From the NCBI RefSeq assembly GCF_003693445.1, contig NZ_RFAR01000005.1, forward strand, positions 1 to 36,559: 36,559 bases of DNA. Reading direction: 5' to 3'. Origin of the DNA: Aquitalea palustris (GTDB lineage: Bacteria > Pseudomonadota > Gammaproteobacteria > Burkholderiales > Chromobacteriaceae). The notes beneath the pieces are model-generated. The model searched no databases, was not told where the DNA came from, and was given only the letters and a program-made list of their open reading frames with translations. How positions within the stretch are numbered: position 1 is the stretch's first letter; every line of letters begins with the position of its first letter. Both the position numbers and the translations under genes were made by a program. Shown here in pieces: positions 32,485-36,559 of the stretch.

Positions 32485-33525
32485 TTATTCGCGGATCACG
32501 CTGGCTACGGCATCCAGCAGGGCCGGGCTAAGGCCGGGGACGGTTAGCAACTGCGATTGCTGCAAGTGGGTGTAGTGGCGGTTCATCGAGCGGAAATACA
32601 AGGGGTCGTAATGCTGCACCAGCAATTGCTCCACCAGGCTGGCAAACTGGCCCTGTTCAATCATGTCCTGCCATTGCTGCAGCTGCTCACGTGAGTGCAC
32701 CGCCTTGAGAAAGCCTAGCTGGGTAACCAGTCGGTCTGGTTGCTGCAGATAGAAATCATAGTCTTCCAGCAAGAAGCGCACGCGCTCGGCCAGTGCCACT
32801 TCCATGCTCAGGCATTCGCTGGCGTGCATGCGCGAAAACAGGCTGTCCGGCAGGCTGAGTGTGCCGATCTTGCGGCTTTCCGATTCGATGAACACCGGGC
32901 GCGCCGGGTCCAGCTGCAATATGGCCAGACGCAACATGCTGTCGAACCATTTTTGCGAGGGTTGGGGCTGATCGGGCAGCCGTCCCAGTACCGAGCCGCG
33001 ATGCACGGCCAGGGCTTCCAGATCCAGCACCTGTTTGCCGTTGCGCTGCAGGGCATGCAGCAAACGGCTCTTGCCCGAGCCGGTGGGGCCGCAGATGACC
33101 TTGAGCCGCAGCGTGGCCGGCAGGCTGGCCAGATCGGCCAGTACCTGATGGCGATAGCTCTTGTAGCCGCCCTCCAGCTGGTGGGTATTCCAGCCGATCT
33201 GGCTGAAAATGATGGCCATCGAGGCCGAGCGCTGGCCGCCGCGCCAGCAATAGATCAGCGGCTTCCAGGATTTTGGCCTGGCATGGAAATGCTGCTGCAA
33301 GTGACGGGCGATATTCTGTGCCACCAGTGCGGCGCCCAGCTTGCGCGCTTCGAAGGGGCTGACTTGCTTGTAAAGGGTGCCCACCCGGATACGTTCTTCG
33401 TCATCCAGCACCGGGCAATTGATGGCGCCGGGCAGGTGATCTTCGGCGAATTCGGCTGGCGAGCGCACGTCGATGATCTCGTCAAACTCGGCCAGCTGTG
33501 ATAGTTTCGCGACCTTGAAAAGCAT
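32485..33525 (-). CDS. mnmH: tRNA 2-selenouridine synthase MnmH
   Basis: Replaces the sulfur of (mnm5)s2U34 by selenium through a geranylated intermediate. 346 residues from ATG 33525. Rhodanese domain at the N-terminus with the active Cys93 in IYCWRGGQRS; P-loop GPTGSGKS at 146-153 in the C-terminal half. It is divergent from selD, whose product supplies selenophosphate; the starts are 18 bases apart. A promoter for it can be placed inside the selD coding sequence. Confidence 0.96.
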   Translation of the reverse strand: MLFKVAKLSQLAEFDEIIDVRSPAEFAEDHLPGAINCPVLDDEERIRVGTLYKQVSPFEARKLGAALVAQNIARHLQQHFHARPKSWKPLIYCWRGGQRSASMAIIFSQIGWNTHQLEGGYKSYRHQVLADLASLPATLRLKVICGPTGSGKSRLLHALQRNGKQVLDLEALAVHRGSVLGRLPDQPQPSQKWFDSMLRLAILQLDPARPVFIESESRKIGTLSLPDSLFSRMHASECLSMEVALAERVRFLLEDYDFYLQQPDRLVTQLGFLKAVHSREQLQQWQDMIEQGQFASLVEQLLVQHYDPLYFRSMNRHYTHLQQSQLLTVPGLSPALLDAVASVIRE

Positions 33526-33543
33526 GGTGGGAGTTGCCCTGAA

Positions 33544-34584
33544 ATGGCTGAAATCAAACTGACGCAATTATCCCACGGCGGTGGCTGTGGCTGCAAAATT
33601 GCTCCTGCGGTACTGGAATCCATCCTCTCCACGGCACGGGAGAAAATGGTGTTCCCGCAGCTCATGGTTGGCACGGAAACCAGCGACGATGCCGCAGTGT
33701 ACCGCCTCAACGATCAGCAGGCGATTGTTGCCACCACCGATTTCTTCATGCCCATCGTGGATGATGCCTTCGATTTTGGCCGCATCGCCGCCACCAATGC
33801 GCTGTCCGATATCTACGCCATGGGTGCCACGCCCATCATGGCGCTGGCCATTGTCGGCATGCCGGTCAATGTGTTGCCGGTGGAAACCATACGCGCCATT
33901 CTGGATGGCGGGCAGGCGGTGTGTGCTGACGCCGGCATTCCCATTGCCGGCGGCCATTCCATTGATTCGCCCGAACCGATTTACGGCCTGGTTGCGCTGG
34001 GGGTGGTTCATCCCGACCAGCTCAAGCGTAATTGTGATGCCCGCGCCGGCGATGTGCTGATCATGGGCAAGGCGCTGGGCGTGGGCATTCTGGCGCAGGC
34101 CATGAAAAAAGGCGTGCTGGATGAGGCCGGCTATCAGGCGCTGATTGCCACCACCACCCAGCTGAACAAGGTGGGTGCCACGCTGGCCGGCATGGCGGGC
34201 GTCCATGCACTGACTGATGTCACCGGCTTCGGCTTGCTCGGTCATCTGCTGGAAATCTGCAAGGGCTCCGGACTGCAAGCGCAGGTGGAGATGGCGGCGG
34301 TGCCGCTGATCCCCGCAGCGCGCCCGTTTGCCGAGCAAGGCTACGGCCCTGGCGCTATCGAGCGTAATCAGGCCAGCTTTGGCCAGCATGTCCGCTTTGC
34401 CGCTGGCCTGCCCGACTGGCAGCAGCGCGTGCTGGCTGATCCGCAAACCAGCGGTGGCCTGCTGGTCGCCGTGGCGGCCGAACAGGCTCCTGCCGTATTG
34501 GCCGCTTTCCAGGCCGCCGGTTTTGGCCAGGCTGCGGTCATCGGCCAATTGCAGGAAGGCGCGGCGCAGATCGTCGTCCGCTGA
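33544..34584 (+). CDS. selD: selenide, water dikinase (selenophosphate synthetase)
   Basis: Makes selenophosphate from selenide and ATP. 346 residues, the usual length. The glycine-rich catalytic loop SHGGGCGCK (10-18) carries Cys15 and Cys17, so this is the cysteine, not selenocysteine, form. The AIR-synthase-like fold follows: ETSDDAAVYRL, TTDFFMPIVDDAFDFGRIAATNALSD, AGGHSIDSPEPIYG and LTDVTGFGLLGHLLE. GGGAG lies about ten bases upstream of the ATG, inside the 18-base gap shared with mnmH. In this window selenium use is shown only for tRNA; selA/selB are not seen. Confidence 0.97.
   Translation: MAEIKLTQLSHGGGCGCKIAPAVLESILSTAREKMVFPQLMVGTETSDDAAVYRLNDQQAIVATTDFFMPIVDDAFDFGRIAATNALSDIYAMGATPIMALAIVGMPVNVLPVETIRAILDGGQAVCADAGIPIAGGHSIDSPEPIYGLVALGVVHPDQLKRNCDARAGDVLIMGKALGVGILAQAMKKGVLDEAGYQALIATTTQLNKVGATLAGMAGVHALTDVTGFGLLGHLLEICKGSGLQAQVEMAAVPLIPAARPFAEQGYGPGAIERNQASFGQHVRFAAGLPDWQQRVLADPQTSGGLLVAVAAEQAPAVLAAFQAAGFGQAAVIGQLQEGAAQIVVR
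33567..33596 (-). promoter_or_regulatory. candidate mnmH promoter inside selD
   Basis: Read leftward: TTGCAG (33596-33591), 18-bp spacer, GATAAT (33572-33567). A start near 33560 would give a leader of about 35 bases before the mnmH ATG, overlapping the first codons of selD in antisense. Confidence 0.45.
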
Positions 34585-34613
34585 AAGCGGCTGTGTGCTG
34601 CAGGCAACACCCC

Positions 34614-34637
34614 AACCCGGCTCTGGCCGGGTTTTTT
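34614..34637 (+). terminator. intrinsic terminator of selD
   Basis: AACCCGGC-TCTG-GCCGGGTT followed by TTTT, 30 bases after the selD stop. Confidence 0.92.
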
Positions 34638-34928
34638 CATGGCTAAAGCCCGGTGCTGACGGCATGCGGGCAGACAGCAGGCTCTTGCTGCAAAAGCGGT
34701 CTATGCTGTGAATGCAGCCAGTGATTTAGCCTCGCACAAAGCATGGCCAATCTGGCCTTGTTCTTGCTTTGCTTATGGTCGACATGGGCTTGAGTGATTG
34801 CATTGACAAGCGCATGTTTCTCGCGCATTTTGCTGGTTTGCAAATATAAAGCCAGCATTTCAAAAAGACGCTGAATTATAAATAAACAATCCCGTACAAC
34901 GGGTGCGGCAGTGGAGAGGGTGAGGCGA

Positions 34929-36559
34929 ATGAAGCGAGGCATGAGCATCGGGTCGCGACTGGTATCGACCCAGGTAGTGTTGATGATGGTGGTGGCCATG
35001 AGCTTGGCGCTGCCGCTGTATGTCTTCACCGGACGGGTCATGCAGGAACGCACAGAAAAGGTCCAGTCACAGTTGCTGACCCAGTCCATCAACATGATCG
35101 ATGCATTCAATGAGTCGCTCAAAATCACCACCCGCCAGTTTGAAAAAGTGTTGCTGGGTGAGATTGGCGGCGCCTTTGCCATCAACCCGGCCAGCAAGAT
35201 CGACGTCTCCGGCACGGCAACCCCGGCCCTGCTGCTGGGCAGTACCGCCATCAATGGTAATAACGATATTGTCGACCGCTTTTCCTCCAAGACAGGTAAT
35301 GTCGCCACGCTATTCGTCAAGGATGGTGACGATTTCGTCCGCATCGCCACTTCGGTGCTGAAGGAAGACGGCGGGCGGGCACTGGGCACCAAGCTGGATC
35401 ATGCCAGCCCGGCCTATGCCCAGCTGATGAATGGCGAAAACTACTCGGGCCGGGTCGACTTGTATGGCCGCGATTACATCACCAGTTACAGCCCGATCAA
35501 GGACGCCAGCCAGAATGTGATTGGCGCCACCTTTGTCGGCGTCGGTGCCACCGAAGGCATCGCCGGGCTGTTGGTGCGTCTGTCCAAGGTGAAACTGGGC
35601 GAGGGCGGACATATCGACATCGTCGATATCAACAAGAATTCCAAATCCTTTGGCCAATACGTGCAGCACCCGAAACTGTCCGGCAGACCGGTCAGCAAGG
35701 ACGTGGACGCAGCCGGCCAACCCTATGTCAACGATTTGATGGCCAGCGGGCAGGGTGCGCTAACCGTCAAGCTGCCGGGTGAAAACGGCGCGGCCGAGCA
35801 TATGTTGTCCTATGCCACCTACAAGCCGTGGGGCTGGATGATTGTCAGCAACGAGACCCGCAGCGAGCTGGAAAAGGAAAATCACCAACTGCTGCTGTGG
35901 CTGGCTGGCGGTGCCGGTTTGTTGTTGCTGATCCTGGCGCTGGCCCTGCTCTTGTTTACCAACCGCCTGGTGGCGCGTCCGGTGCGCCAGCTGGTCGAGG
36001 AAGTGGGCGGCATTCGCGACAGTCGCGATTTGACACGGCGCCTCGCCATCAACCGCAAGGATGAAGTAGGGCAGGTGGCCGATGCCATGAACAGCCTGCT
36101 GGACAGCTTTCAGCAGGCGCTCAATCGCACCAGCTCGCATGCCATCGACCTGGACCATGCCGCGCAGGAACTGTCGGACAAGGCCAGCTCTGCTGCTGCC
36201 AGTTCGGGCGAGCAGCGTACCAGTGCCCAGGCCATGTCTGAGCACACCGGCATGCTGATTGCCGGGGTGCAGCAGATTGAAAAAGTAGCCAGCGAAGCCA
36301 GCGATGCCGCACGAGCCTCCAGCGAAGCGGCCCAGGCCGGTAGTGAAAGCCTGGTGGCAGCGGTCGATGGCGTCAGCCATATCTCGGCAACACTCAGCCA
36401 GGCGGCCGACAGCCTGAAGGCGCTGGAAAGCAGTGCGCAGCAGATTACCGCCATCGTCAACGTGATTCACGATATTGCCGACCAGACCAATTTGCTGGCG
36501 CTCAATGCTGCCATCGAGGCTGCCCGTGCCGGCGAAATGGGCCGTGGCTTTGCCGTGGT
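34929..36559 (+). CDS. methyl-accepting chemotaxis protein, Cache sensor (partial, runs off window)
   Basis: Membrane chemoreceptor; 543 codons are visible and the frame is still open at the window end. I start at ATG 34929, with GGAGAGGG and GAGG upstream; another ATG lies four codons on. TM1 is about residues 11-34. A periplasmic Cache domain follows (40-320), with [20 protein letters not shown], the [18 protein letters not shown] strand and [12 protein letters not shown], as in Cache_3-Cache_2 receptors. TM2 is 331-353, then HAMP (354-405, [22 protein letters not shown]). The signalling helices run to the conserved tip [26 protein letters not shown], where the window ends. Ligands of such domains are often organic acids or amino acids. 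The last ~100-150 residues are outside the window. Confidence 0.93.
   Translation, partial: MKRGMSIGSRLVSTQVVLMMVVAMSLALPLYVFTGRVMQERTEKVQSQLLTQSINMIDAFNESLKITTRQFEKVLLGEIGGAFAINPASKIDVSGTATPALLLGSTAINGNNDIVDRFSSKTGNVATLFVKDGDDFVRIATSVLKEDGGRALGTKLDHASPAYAQLMNGENYSGRVDLYGRDYITSYSPIKDASQNVIGATFVGVGATEGIAGLLVRLSKVKLGEGGHIDIVDINKNSKSFGQYVQHPKLSGRPVSKDVDAAGQPYVNDLMASGQGALTVKLPGENGAAEHMLSYATYKPWGWMIVSNETRSELEKENHQLLLWLAGGAGLLLLILALALLLFTNRLVARPVRQLVEEVGGIRDSRDLTRRLAINRKDEVGQVADAMNSLLDSFQQALNRTSSHAIDLDHAAQELSDKASSAAASSGEQRTSAQAMSEHTGMLIAGVQQIEKVASEASDAARASSEAAQAGSESLVAAVDGVSHISATLSQAADSLKALESSAQQITAIVNVIHDIADQTNLLALNAAIEAARAGEMGRGFAV

Noticed and set aside
34856-34890. Possible sigma-28 flagellar promoter upstream of the chemoreceptor
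   Set aside because: TAAAG is present but the spacing to a GCCGATAA-like -10 is about 19, not 15.
34643-35392. 249-codon leftward frame over the chemoreceptor start
   Set aside because: The rightward frame, open to the window end, encodes TM, Cache and HAMP segments; the leftward frame is its shadow.
1-36559. CRISPR array, IS element, prophage, tRNA or rRNA genes
   Set aside because: I found no regularly spaced repeats, transposase, integrase, phage structural gene or tRNA cloverleaf in the window.

Overview
This looks like chromosomal DNA of a GC-rich betaproteobacterium, most likely order Neisseriales (Chromobacteriaceae, in the Aquitalea/Vogesella/Chromobacterium neighbourhood). The basis is overall protein flavour (CysB, BktB-like thiolase, KdpFABCDE, SelD/MnmH, fused MnmC) and uniform high-GC codon use. 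No 16S, no tRNA, no IS element, no phage gene and no CRISPR array was seen. The genus is inferred, not shown.

Layout. 1-3.0 kb: a His-rich secreted protein, the lipid A palmitoyltransferase PagP, a small helical protein of unknown role, and the sulfur regulator CysB with a possible upstream ORF. 3.0-6.4 kb: a DeoR-family repressor divergent from a Tat-exported HAD phosphatase, with an orphan periplasmic sugar-type binding protein converging on it. 6.5-10.1 kb: a BktB-like thiolase, an AraC regulator, a divergent DJ-1/PfpI protein and an ABM-type monooxygenase. 10.1-13.3 kb: a gluconate module (GntR-type LacI repressor, gluconokinase, ACS-family MFS permease) with two near-identical palindromic operators, one of them on the gluconokinase start codon. 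13.4-14.8 kb: a secreted endonuclease I and a small unknown protein. 15.2-18.8 kb: a three-gene operon of nitrilase-family amidase, ATP-grasp ligase and C45-type Ntn hydrolase, with a structured leader and hairpins in both gene gaps. This is the best candidate for an undescribed pathway. 19.1-27.3 kb: the complete potassium operon kdpF-A-B-C-D-E, preceded by an extra 29-codon membrane ORF coupled to kdpF and by a recognisable KdpE box. 27.5-30.4 kb: a 63-residue unknown, a TauE/SafE permease, an FCD-type GntR regulator and a 4HBT thioesterase. 30.4-34.6 kb: a tRNA wobble-uridine module (MnmC, MnmH, SelD). 34.9 kb to the end: a Cache-HAMP chemoreceptor cut by the window edge.

How the genes work together. 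Four coherent units stand out: gluconate uptake plus phosphorylation under GntR; high-affinity K+ uptake under KdpDE; MnmC/MnmH/SelD, which finish and selenylate the same U34 of tRNA; and the amide-chemistry operon, in which one enzyme should form an amide and two should break or transfer one. The remaining genes are mostly single housekeeping or regulatory genes in ordinary arrangement.
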